A stretch of DNA of 64,000 nt. It comes from Bacillota bacterium (GTDB taxonomy: Bacteria > Bacillota_I > Bacilli_A > Erysipelotrichales > Erysipelotrichaceae). Shown here one piece after another: positions 53,894 through 62,467 of the stretch. The stretch covers positions 3,803 to 67,802 of the forward strand of contig JAEZBR010000070.1 in NCBI GenBank assembly GCA_023426935.1, written 5' to 3'. Under the pieces are notes generated by a model, which was given only the letters and a program-made list of their open reading frames with translations, had not been told where the DNA came from and ran no database searches. The translations under genes and the position numbers were made by a program. Positions within the stretch are counted from its first letter, which is position 1, and every line of letters begins with the position of its first letter.

Positions 53894-56650
53894 ATGGATA
53901 ACAAACAATATCTAATAATAGTCAAAGGTGTGGATAAGACCGCTGATATTATTTCATGTAAATATAATCGCCAGATTAATAAATATGATATTACTTATTG
54001 GAACGAGCGCATTTATTCTTATAATTATGATAATGTGCTGATATTCAAAAATCCCATTACAATTGATCCTGAATTCTGTAAAGTATATTATCGAAGTAGG
54101 GAATTAAAAGACATTGCGGAGATATACAATTTCAGAGACAAGAGCCTTAGTTATTATCATATATGCTTCAAGAATAAACTTGAACAAAGTTATTCGGAAA
54201 GTGAATTGAGAATAGTCAAATCTGTTTTAAACGATATTCATTCAAAAAGTGTTTTCGATTATTTGTATCATTCGTCAGAGATTTGTACGCTTAAAGGAGA
54301 GAATGGCGTTAAACTTTTACCAAAACAATATGAGAAAATTGATTTTGTTGGTGATGACACCGCATTATCGACTTATTTAAATCCCTCAATTCAAAAGAAG
54401 AATGAATCTGCAAAAGAGAATAAAACTTATCCAATTTTTCCTTTTGGGATTAATAACAGTCAATTGAAAGCAGTTAATAATGCGCTTAATAATCAAATAA
54501 GTGTGATTGAAGGGCCACCAGGTACCGGAAAGACGCAAACGATATTAAACATTATCGCAAATTTAGTCATCAGGGGTAAAACTGTTCAAGTCGTTTCAAA
54601 CAATAACGCCGCAATTGAAAGTATTAAAGAAAAGCTTTCTTCAAAGAAGTATCAAATGGGTTTTATTGTAGCTGAGTTAGGGAAATCAGATAACAAAAAA
54701 GATTTTATTATGAATCAATCCGGAGAGTATCCTAATTTTGAAACGTGGGAATATCCGGAATGTGAAAATGATGAGTATAAAGAGAGCTTTCGCTTAAAGG
54801 CTAAACAATTAAATCAAATATTTACCAAGGTGGAACGCTTAGGAATTGATAAACAAGAATTCAATGATGTAACAATCGAACAAAGGCATTTTAAACAGTA
54901 TTTAGAAGAAACTGATCTTAGCAATCTTAGTATTAAAACTAGAAAGCGTTTAAAGTCTTCACAGATTATGAGATTATGGCAAACATGCCAGAATTTATCT
55001 GATAAAGAATTGCCCTTACCATTCTTTTTTAAGTTTAAAAGTCGATTTATATATGGTGTGGCTAACTGGGATTTTTATCGCAATAGAATACCGACTATTA
55101 TAAGCATCTTACAAAAACTTTATTATGAGACCAAGATAAATGAATTAACTAGGGATATTTCAGATGTTGAAGAATATTTGAAAAATATCGATTCCCAGAA
55201 AAAGATCGATGATTTTTGTGACATTTCCATGCATTACTTGAAGAATGCACTATATCACCGTTATGCAAATAAAACGCAAAGAGTTACATTTGATGGTAAT
55301 GATCTCTGGATGAATCCAGAGAAGGTTCTAAAAGAATATCCAGTTGTCCTGAGTACCACTTTTTCTTCCAGAAGTAGTCTTAGTAAAACCGTGATGTTTG
55401 ACTATGTAATTATGGATGAAGCCTCTCAAGTTGATGTTTCAACCGGTGCGTTAGCATTATCGAGTTCTATTAATGCGGTAATCGTTGGTGATACCAAGCA
55501 ATTACCAAATGTACTGAGTGATGTCGATAAACAAATAGCAAAAGAAATATTCGATCATTTCAAAGTAGACCCAAGTTATAATTTTGCTAATCATAGTTTT
55601 CTTCAGTCCATATGCGAAATTATTCCAAATGTACCTCGAACTTTATTGCGTGAGCATTATCGCTGCCATCCTAAGATTATTAATTACTGCAACCAAAAAT
55701 TCTATGACGGACAATTAATTGTCTTAACGCCGGACGAAAATGAAGAAGATGTGCTATCGGTAGTTAAAACGACTATCGGAAATCATGCCAGAGGTCATTT
55801 CAACCAGAGACAGATTGAGGTAGTGAAAGACGAAATATTGCCAAAGCTAAAAAATGTATCTCCGGATCAAATTGGGATTATTGCGCCATATAATGATCAG
55901 GTTGTAGCTCTTAAGAAAGAAATTCACAACGGGATTGAAATCGCAACTGTTCATAAGTTCCAAGGTCGCGAAAAGGATGTCATTATATTAACTACGGTAG
56001 ATAATAGTATTTCTAGTTTTACCGATGATCCCTATTTACTAAATGTTGCGATTTCTAGAGCGAAGAAAAAATTATACCTTGTAGTATCGGGAAACATACA
56101 GGACAGTGAAAGTAATGTTGGCGATTTGATTTCTTATGTTGAGTATAATAAGTGTTCAATTACTGAAAGTAAGTTATATTCGATTTTTGACTATCTTTAT
56201 AGTCAGTATACCCAGAAGAGATTTGAATATTTGAAAACTAACAAACAAATATCAGAATACGATTCCGAGAATCTAATGTATGCATTGATTACGGAAGTAC
56301 TTGAAGAATTGCATTGTTCTACTTGGAAGGTGATCTGTCACCAGTCGCTAAAGATGTTAATACGAGATCCAAGCTTATTAAGCGATGAAGAGTGTAAATA
56401 TGTTATGAACAATAGCACTCATTTAGATTTCTTGATTTTTAATCATGTCTCTAAAAAATCAATACTGGCGATTGAGGTTGATGGTTTTGATTATCATAAA
56501 GAAGGAACAATGCAAGCACAGCGTGATAAATTGAAAGATCATGTTCTAGAATTATATGCGATTCCTTACCTTAGATTTGCTACAAACGGTAGTGGGGAAA
56601 AACAAAAATTGGAACAAAAGTTACAAGAGATTATCCATAGTTTCAAATAG
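53894..56650 (+). CDS. superfamily 1 helicase fused to a C-terminal DUF2726/Vsr-like nuclease
   Basis: The 918-residue protein has an uncharacterised N-terminal region (1-195), an Upf1/Dna2-like SF1 helicase with Walker A GPPGTGKTQT near 206-215, Walker B VIMDEASQVD near 505, then VGDTKQLPNV, LREHYRCHP, GIIAPYNDQV, VHKFQGREKDVIIL and LNVAISRAKKKL. The last 120 residues form a PD-(D/E)xK-type nuclease: HLDFLIFN, AIEVDGFDYH, QRDKLKDHVL, PYLRFATNGSGEKQKL. Helicase-Vsr fusions are known in candidate anti-phage systems. The gene is AT-rich, on its own, with a modest ribosome binding site (AGGAAC), and flanked by ATPase genes. A defence role is inference. Confidence 0.85.
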   Translation: MDNKQYLIIVKGVDKTADIISCKYNRQINKYDITYWNERIYSYNYDNVLIFKNPITIDPEFCKVYYRSRELKDIAEIYNFRDKSLSYYHICFKNKLEQSYSESELRIVKSVLNDIHSKSVFDYLYHSSEICTLKGENGVKLLPKQYEKIDFVGDDTALSTYLNPSIQKKNESAKENKTYPIFPFGINNSQLKAVNNALNNQISVIEGPPGTGKTQTILNIIANLVIRGKTVQVVSNNNAAIESIKEKLSSKKYQMGFIVAELGKSDNKKDFIMNQSGEYPNFETWEYPECENDEYKESFRLKAKQLNQIFTKVERLGIDKQEFNDVTIEQRHFKQYLEETDLSNLSIKTRKRLKSSQIMRLWQTCQNLSDKELPLPFFFKFKSRFIYGVANWDFYRNRIPTIISILQKLYYETKINELTRDISDVEEYLKNIDSQKKIDDFCDISMHYLKNALYHRYANKTQRVTFDGNDLWMNPEKVLKEYPVVLSTTFSSRSSLSKTVMFDYVIMDEASQVDVSTGALALSSSINAVIVGDTKQLPNVLSDVDKQIAKEIFDHFKVDPSYNFANHSFLQSICEIIPNVPRTLLREHYRCHPKIINYCNQKFYDGQLIVLTPDENEEDVLSVVKTTIGNHARGHFNQRQIEVVKDEILPKLKNVSPDQIGIIAPYNDQVVALKKEIHNGIEIATVHKFQGREKDVIILTTVDNSISSFTDDPYLLNVAISRAKKKLYLVVSGNIQDSESNVGDLISYVEYNKCSITESKLYSIFDYLYSQYTQKRFEYLKTNKQISEYDSENLMYALITEVLEELHCSTWKVICHQSLKMLIRDPSLLSDEECKYVMNNSTHLDFLIFNHVSKKSILAIEVDGFDYHKEGTMQAQRDKLKDHVLELYAIPYLRFATNGSGEKQKLEQKLQEIIHSFK

Positions 56651-56666
56651 ATAGGAATCGCAATAT

Positions 56667-57953
56667 TTAGTTTTTTAACATGTTAATCGGAATTACATAA
56701 ACCTCATCTTCGCGACGATAAGCGGCATTAGATAAACCACATATTACCCCTAAAAGAATCGGAGGCTTACCATTTTTCTCGCGAGCTATTTCTTCCCGGA
56801 TTTTAATTAATCCCTTGGCGGCGGAGTCAATTTGGCTAGCTCCTAGTTTAATTTCAAAAGCACACCAATCACCATCGGGTAATTCAACAACCGCGTCAAT
56901 TTCTTTGTTGGAATAATCTTGATAATGGTAAAGATTTGCTCCAAATGATTCGGCATATATTCTTAGATCTCTTTGGCAAAGAGATTCAAATAAGAAACCT
57001 AATGTTTCTAGATTAGTTAGTAATGATTCTGAATTCAGTTTTAGCAATGAACAGGCTAATGATGGATCAGCGAGATGTCTTTTTTCAGCTTGCTTAACTC
57101 TAACCGAGGAACGGATATTACTTGAAAACGGAGGTTGATTGTCCGTTATAAATAGCCGTTTTAAAATATCTAGATAAGTGGCTAATGTATTACTATCGAG
57201 GTCCTCATCATCAATTGCTTTGATATCATTTAGCAGAACCTTGTTTGTAGCCGTAGTACATTCATTTCGCGCCAGCGAACGTAACAATAAGTTCATTTTA
57301 TTTGTATCTCGCTTTATTCCGTCAATTCTATAGATGTCATCATCAATGATTGCTTTTAGATATGTTTCGTGAACTAAGGCAGCCTTAGAAGTTTCTAAGC
57401 CGATATTGCTTGGCCAACCGCCTCTTACTACTAAATCGATTATTTTCTTTAAGGATATTTCATTATTCATGGCAGGGGTAAACTTATGCTGACAAAGATC
57501 TTGCAAAGATACTTGTCCGGATGAATCGCCCGACTCAAATAATGACATTGGTCTCATTCTAAGTTTAGCTATTCTGCCGGCACCACTATGTAAGATTCCT
57601 TTGTGGTTAGGAGTTGCTGAGCCAGTTAGAATAAATAAACCTTTCTCATTTCGTTGATCGACAGTTGATCTTACCGCATCCCAAATAGCCGGGACCTCTT
57701 GCCATTCATCGATAAGTCGCGGATTATCGCCTTTTAAAACTAATTCAGGATCGATTTGGGCCAGATTGCGATTTTGAAAATTGCCCTTAGGATCACCTAG
57801 CATGATTCTGCTTTTGCAGTGATACATGGAAGTCCAAGTTTTACCGCACCATTTAGCGCCTTCTATGCATACTGCCCCAAAAGTTGCTAAATATTGATCG
57901 ATTTGGTTGTCTATTATCCTAGGAAGGTATTTTTCGTTATCCATAGTAATCAC
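56667..57953 (-). CDS. DUF4143-type AAA ATPase (second subtype)
   Basis: The 428-residue protein has a Walker A-like GAKWCGKTWTS, Walker B RLIDEWQEVPAIWD, sensor ILTGSATP and the ATPase insertion RMRPMSLFESGDSSG. The C-terminal half contains ADPSLACSLL, FLFESLCQRDLRIYAE and a PD-(D/E)xK-like core (EIDAVVELPDGDWCAFEIKLG). It differs clearly from the neighbour at 52282. It converges on the helicase-nuclease gene with 16 bp between stops. Four 23-bp repeats lie upstream of its start. The role is unknown. Confidence 0.85.
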   Translation of the reverse strand: MITMDNEKYLPRIIDNQIDQYLATFGAVCIEGAKWCGKTWTSMYHCKSRIMLGDPKGNFQNRNLAQIDPELVLKGDNPRLIDEWQEVPAIWDAVRSTVDQRNEKGLFILTGSATPNHKGILHSGAGRIAKLRMRPMSLFESGDSSGQVSLQDLCQHKFTPAMNNEISLKKIIDLVVRGGWPSNIGLETSKAALVHETYLKAIIDDDIYRIDGIKRDTNKMNLLLRSLARNECTTATNKVLLNDIKAIDDEDLDSNTLATYLDILKRLFITDNQPPFSSNIRSSVRVKQAEKRHLADPSLACSLLKLNSESLLTNLETLGFLFESLCQRDLRIYAESFGANLYHYQDYSNKEIDAVVELPDGDWCAFEIKLGASQIDSAAKGLIKIREEIAREKNGKPPILLGVICGLSNAAYRREDEVYVIPINMLKN

Positions 57954-57972
57954 CTCATCGTTATTCTATTCT

Positions 57973-58064
57973 ATTCAGTCAAATTAGTCAATTCCATTCA
58001 GTCAGATTCAGCATTTTCATTCAGTCAGATTCGGACTTTTCATTCAGTCAAAATTTGTTTACTG
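57973..58064. repeat. Four tandem 23-bp direct repeats upstream of an ATPase gene
   Basis: The core ATTCAGTCA starts at 57973, 57996, 58019 and 58042, exactly 23 bp apart; copies two and three are similar through most of the unit (ATTCAGTCAGATTC). They lie within 110 bp upstream of the minus-strand ATPase start at 57953 and look like a cooperative operator or iteron array. They are not CRISPR: no conserved long repeat with unique spacers. Confidence 0.8.
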
Positions 58065-58160
58065 TCTAAGCATTTATACAATAATATTCAAAATTTATTC
58101 TAAACTTGTGATTTTAACAATAATTATCGTATATAATAAAAAATTAGGAAAAACGCCTAT

Positions 58161-60728
58161 ATGCAAGTCACAAAACGCTTATTCCGAATACTTAATACGC
58201 CATTTCTGATACTAGCTCTTTTGATTGTGTTCTCACCGATCAAAGCTACCGATGAATCTGGAACCAGCGAAGAGAATTATACCGAAACCATTACGACTTT
58301 AACCCCGCACCAAGAGGCAGTAGAGTCCGTTAACGATGGGGCATCGGCAAGAAAAAGTCGGTCATTACTTTCGTTGCCGGCCAGTTATAGCTCGGTAACT
58401 CAAGGTAATGTAACCGCGGTTAAGGATCAGGGCAATCTAGGAACTTGTTGGACTTATGCGGCCATGGCTTGTGCCGAAGCTTATTTACTGAGCAATGATG
58501 ACGCCGATGGCGTCGATGATTATAGTAAAGATACCTTAGATCTCGATGAGTTACATTTAGCTTATTATGGCTGGCATCAATTGAACGATCCTTTAGGATT
58601 AGTTGGCAGTGATCATACCGCATGGCAGAATAGTACGACCGGTTATTTAACGACCGGCGGTAATAACTGGATTACAACTTTTACGCTAGCGGGATGGGCA
58701 GGGTATGTAAATCAACTCAGCGGAAATACTGCTGATTTAGCTTATAGTGTCGATGATTCGCATAATTTTATCTCTAATCTTAGTAAGGATACGGCTTTTT
58801 CTAATGGTCATGATTCTTTCATTCTGACGGATACTTATGTCATCAATATGAGCGATGTTAGTACGATCAAGAATCTTTTAATGAACTATGGCGCCGGCGA
58901 TATCGCGATTTATTGGGGTGCTCAATATAACAATTATCTGACTGATGCTTATTATTGTAATGATGCTTTAAAAAGCGCCAATCACGAAGTTACTTTAGTC
59001 GGATGGGACGATAATTATGCCAGAACTAATTTTAAGACCGGGACCCAACCGACCAGTAACGGAGCTTGGTTAGTTAGGAACAGTTGGAGTGACATGTTCG
59101 GTAATGATGGTTATTTCTGGGTCTCCTATGAGGATGCCGTCTTAAGCAATTCGGATGCTCCTAGTTATTCCCAGGCAACTTTCTATACCGTTAAGCCCAA
59201 AGATACTTACGATAATGCTTACCAATATGATGGCACAAAGGCCGCTAGTTGGATGGTTAGTCCATACAACACTAGTATTTCTGGGGCGAACGTCTTTACC
59301 GCTCAGAAATCCGAACAATTAAAGGCAGTCAGTTTCTTTACCTATGACCAGACGAATATTAACTATAATGTTTCGGTTTATCTGATGGCGGCCGATTCTA
59401 CTGACCCGACTTCCGGCACCAAAGTTGCGGATCTATCCGGGACTCAAACCTATGCCGGGTATCATACGATAGACCTTACTTCTCCGGTCAATTTAGCTAA
59501 GAACCAAAAGTTCTCGGTCGTTTTGACTCTAAGTAAAGCCAGTTCCGGTGCAAAGATGTTATTTGAACAGAATTGGACTGAATATGGTCAAATAAATTCT
59601 TCGTCGATCCTAGCCGGGCAAAGTTATCTCAAAAATAACTATACCAATTCCTGGGTCGATATGAGTACTAACTATACCGGTAATCTCAGGATAAAAGCTT
59701 TCACGACCAATGAAGTACCGGCGACCGCCATTACTTTAGATAAAGATTCCGTTAGTTTATTACTTAAGCTTATTCCGAATGCCCAATTGACCGCGACATT
59801 AACCCCCACTGATACCACCGATGTGGTAAGTTGGTCTAGCAGTGATCAGAATATCGCGACCGTCGATCAGAGTGGCAAGGTTACCGCGGTTTCGGCAGGA
59901 AACGCGACGATCACCGCTAAGATCGAAGCCCGTAATTTAAGTGATACCTGTACCGTCAACGTTACGACGACGGAGAATAATATAGCCTTAACCTTACCGG
60001 AGGGGTATACCGATAATAAAGTGTTTGTGGATGGAGTCGAATATGCCGGCAGTATTACCTCTGGGGTACTATATGCCAAGATAAATACTGGAGATATGTT
60101 GACGATCTATCATTATAAAGATAATGGCGTTCCGGATGATATGAAGGTCTATCTTCTTAGTTATAGTAACGAGATCTATACCGCCACGAAGATCGACGAG
60201 TTCGATAATCTAGTTGCTTATCATGGCTTCTCGATGCGGATCGTCGGAATCACCGGGATGCGGGTTAAATCAAGTATCAGCGCCGATAACAAAACTAAAT
60301 TGAAATCCAATGCTGGACTAGCTGGCTATCATATCATTGAAGCCGGAACCATCATTATGAATGAGGTAGATTACAGTACAACTTATCCTTTAGTTAAGGG
60401 AGGTACTAAGACTGGTTGCGGTAAAGCATATTATACCAACGAAAGTAATCAACTAGTCGACAGTGTCTTTGAAACTAAAGATGGGCGGGAACGCTATACT
60501 TCAGTCATTACTAAGATCCCCGTTAAAAACTACAATAAAGTAATTTCTTTCCGAGGTTATGTCATCGTCGAAAAAGATGGTAAAAACTACACTATCTATG
60601 GACCAATCGTCTCCAAGTCCATGTATGAGGTTGCAGTCTTAGTTAAGAAGAGCGGACAGTTTAAAGAAGGCACCGATGCCTATAACTTCATTCAGAATAT
60701 CATCGACGCAGTCGAGAAAGGGGCTTAG
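58161..60728 (+). CDS. secreted papain-like (C1) cysteine peptidase with lectin-like and Ig-like (BIG2) domains
   Basis: The 855-residue protein has a signal peptide (residues about 8-29), a propeptide-like region, and a C1 peptidase with catalytic Cys96 in KDQGNLGTCWTYA, His275 in SANHEVTLVGWDD and Asn307 in LVRNSWSDMFGNDGYFW. A lectin-like beta domain follows (about 350-520, starting YDNAYQYDGT), then a BIG2 domain (about 522-600, ATITLDKDSVSL-like start, GNATITAK end). The last 230 residues are a Firmicutes extracellular domain with GFSMRIVGITGMRVKSSI and FRGYVIVEKDGKNYTIYGP. No LPXTG is seen. The partner genes follow at 3 bp and 5 bp. Substrate is unknown. Confidence 0.87.
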   Translation: MQVTKRLFRILNTPFLILALLIVFSPIKATDESGTSEENYTETITTLTPHQEAVESVNDGASARKSRSLLSLPASYSSVTQGNVTAVKDQGNLGTCWTYAAMACAEAYLLSNDDADGVDDYSKDTLDLDELHLAYYGWHQLNDPLGLVGSDHTAWQNSTTGYLTTGGNNWITTFTLAGWAGYVNQLSGNTADLAYSVDDSHNFISNLSKDTAFSNGHDSFILTDTYVINMSDVSTIKNLLMNYGAGDIAIYWGAQYNNYLTDAYYCNDALKSANHEVTLVGWDDNYARTNFKTGTQPTSNGAWLVRNSWSDMFGNDGYFWVSYEDAVLSNSDAPSYSQATFYTVKPKDTYDNAYQYDGTKAASWMVSPYNTSISGANVFTAQKSEQLKAVSFFTYDQTNINYNVSVYLMAADSTDPTSGTKVADLSGTQTYAGYHTIDLTSPVNLAKNQKFSVVLTLSKASSGAKMLFEQNWTEYGQINSSSILAGQSYLKNNYTNSWVDMSTNYTGNLRIKAFTTNEVPATAITLDKDSVSLLLKLIPNAQLTATLTPTDTTDVVSWSSSDQNIATVDQSGKVTAVSAGNATITAKIEARNLSDTCTVNVTTTENNIALTLPEGYTDNKVFVDGVEYAGSITSGVLYAKINTGDMLTIYHYKDNGVPDDMKVYLLSYSNEIYTATKIDEFDNLVAYHGFSMRIVGITGMRVKSSISADNKTKLKSNAGLAGYHIIEAGTIIMNEVDYSTTYPLVKGGTKTGCGKAYYTNESNQLVDSVFETKDGRERYTSVITKIPVKNYNKVISFRGYVIVEKDGKNYTIYGPIVSKSMYEVAVLVKKSGQFKEGTDAYNFIQNIIDAVEKGA

Positions 60729-60730
60729 TT

Positions 60731-61354
60731 ATGTCAAAGAAAAAAAACAGTAAGAAAGTAACCAAACCCGTAGTTGCAGAGAAGTTAGGGGTCAAAGAAG
60801 TAATTGAAGAAAAGGTTGAAGAAGTTAAAGAAAAAATCGAGAGTCAACCAACTGAAGAGATTAAGAAAGAAAAAACCGTGTTGGAAGAAAATGCGGAATT
60901 AAAAGAGATTAAAGTCAAAGAAAAGAAGTTGACTAAGAACCAATGGATAATCGGTTCTTTAGGTGCGATCATCGTTGTTTTAATCGTAACTATCGTTGTC
61001 ATCTTAGTTAATCAACCTAAAGTCGCAACAGAAGTTAAATGTCGGGTCTTTGGGAATCAGGTACAGTATTCCTTAGGAACTAAATGGGTGAATGCGGGCG
61101 ATGTGGACGAAATGAAAGAAAACGATCTAACTAATGATGGAATGGTTGAAGAAGATAACCCCGTTAAGATCATTGCCAGAGGTCAGGGTTCTGAGACCGA
61201 AGTAGAAAAGGTCACTTATTCTGGGGGATGGTATTCTAGACCTTCTAGTGGCGGAAGCTCCTCAGGTGGTTCCTCTGGCGGTGGCGGATCTTCCGGTGGC
61301 GGTACCAGCGGTGGTGATGGTGAAGATATTGAATGGTCAGGAGATGTTGAGTAA
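60731..61354 (+). CDS. single-helix membrane protein with charged coiled-coil head and Gly/Ser-rich tail
   Basis: I do not recognise this gene. The 207 residues have a Lys/Glu-rich cytosolic part (residues about 1-75, likely coiled coil: EEKVEEVKEKIES), one membrane helix (IIGSLGAIIVVLIVTIVVILV, about 76-97), a short external domain (CRVFGNQVQYSLGTKWVNAGDVDEM) and a flexible tail of Gly and Ser followed by an acidic end (DGEDIEWSGDVE). Such tails often reach through the cell wall. Coupled to the protease and lipoprotein genes (2 and 5 bp), it may display or tether the protease. Confidence 0.65.
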   Translation: MSKKKNSKKVTKPVVAEKLGVKEVIEEKVEEVKEKIESQPTEEIKKEKTVLEENAELKEIKVKEKKLTKNQWIIGSLGAIIVVLIVTIVVILVNQPKVATEVKCRVFGNQVQYSLGTKWVNAGDVDEMKENDLTNDGMVEEDNPVKIIARGQGSETEVEKVTYSGGWYSRPSSGGSSSGGSSGGGGSSGGGTSGGDGEDIEWSGDVE

Positions 61355-61359
61355 GTCCT

Positions 61360-62376
61360 ATGAAACACTTTCCTAAACTATTAGTATGTTTACTAGTCAC
61401 GGCTTTATTAACGAGCTGTGCCAGTAATGCCAGCTTGATTGAAAAAGGCGATCAGGCTTATGAGTCCGGAGATTATAAGACTGCCTTAAGTGAGTATAAA
61501 CAGATCCATGGAGAAATTCCGGAAGATACTTTACGTAAGATGGTCGAATGCAGTAAAGACGATGCGACCTTACAAAGAAAGTATCTGGAGGAACTATATA
61601 CTTATGGCTCCTTTACCAATGATGAGTATAAAGCCTTAGCCGCTTATTATACCGATGAAGAGATCTTACAGAAGCGTAATCTATTGGAGGATGGTTATCG
61701 AGTCTATCACGATGCGGCTGTCTTAGAGTTATTAGACACGATCGTTATTGACTTAGATACCGAGGAAGAATCGGTCAAGACGACTCTTTTAGGTTATATC
61801 AGTGATTATACGACCGTCGATTTAGATTATATCGCCAGTCTCTTTACTGCTAAGCAGACCGAAAGAAAATATACCAGCGGGGATAATAGACTGTTATTGG
61901 ATAAGAATGGGATCCAGTTATGGTTAAAGAATAATGAAGAGATCACCTATGTCAGAATAAACAATGAAGAATACTTTGTCGGTCATACTAAATACAGTAA
62001 TGACGCATATAACGGAGCGTTCGATCTAGTCTATGCGTCAAGCGATAAGAAAGTAAGTAAGGAAGAAGGAACCTTTACTAACGATCTATGTACCGGCGCG
62101 ATTACTTCCACGATCTATCAGACCGCATTTGAGACTGTTAAGGAAGCCTATGAAGGTTATAGTACGGTAGCGGGTTCAACTTATACCGGTTCCTTCGATG
62201 GGAATGGCGTTACGACCGCTCCCCAGAAGACCGGAAGTGGGGTTACTTATGCAACGATCGTCAGTGGAAAGACTACCTATTACTTATACCTTGAAGGAGT
62301 AAGTTCATCAGGTTATATCTTCACCGGGGATTCCTTAGGATTTAGGTTATATCCGAAGTGGGAGGCGATAAACTAA
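61360..62376 (+). CDS. TPR-like lipoprotein
   Basis: The 338-residue protein begins with a lipoprotein signal (LLVCLLVTALLTSC, acylated Cys20). The N-terminal 120 residues are helical repeats resembling TPR (LIEKGDQAYESGDYKTALSEYKQI). The C-terminal half is beta-rich and includes a MORN-like pattern (YNGAFDLVYASSD, TYTGSFDGNGVTTAPQ). It is the third gene of the secreted protease operon, 5 bp after the membrane protein. A surface scaffold or chaperone for the protease is possible but unproven. Confidence 0.7.
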   Translation: MKHFPKLLVCLLVTALLTSCASNASLIEKGDQAYESGDYKTALSEYKQIHGEIPEDTLRKMVECSKDDATLQRKYLEELYTYGSFTNDEYKALAAYYTDEEILQKRNLLEDGYRVYHDAAVLELLDTIVIDLDTEEESVKTTLLGYISDYTTVDLDYIASLFTAKQTERKYTSGDNRLLLDKNGIQLWLKNNEEITYVRINNEEYFVGHTKYSNDAYNGAFDLVYASSDKKVSKEEGTFTNDLCTGAITSTIYQTAFETVKEAYEGYSTVAGSTYTGSFDGNGVTTAPQKTGSGVTYATIVSGKTTYYLYLEGVSSSGYIFTGDSLGFRLYPKWEAIN

Positions 62377-62467
62377 TGAGAATATTATTTCAAAGACCAA
62401 TGTGTATCACTAATTATTATAAAGAAAAGATTGCAATAAATTATACGAGTAAAACACTTGGTAAAAT

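Noticed and set aside
57973..58064. Possible CRISPR array
   Set aside because: The conserved core is only 9-14 bp with a 23-bp period; there are no long identical repeats with unique spacers and no cas genes.
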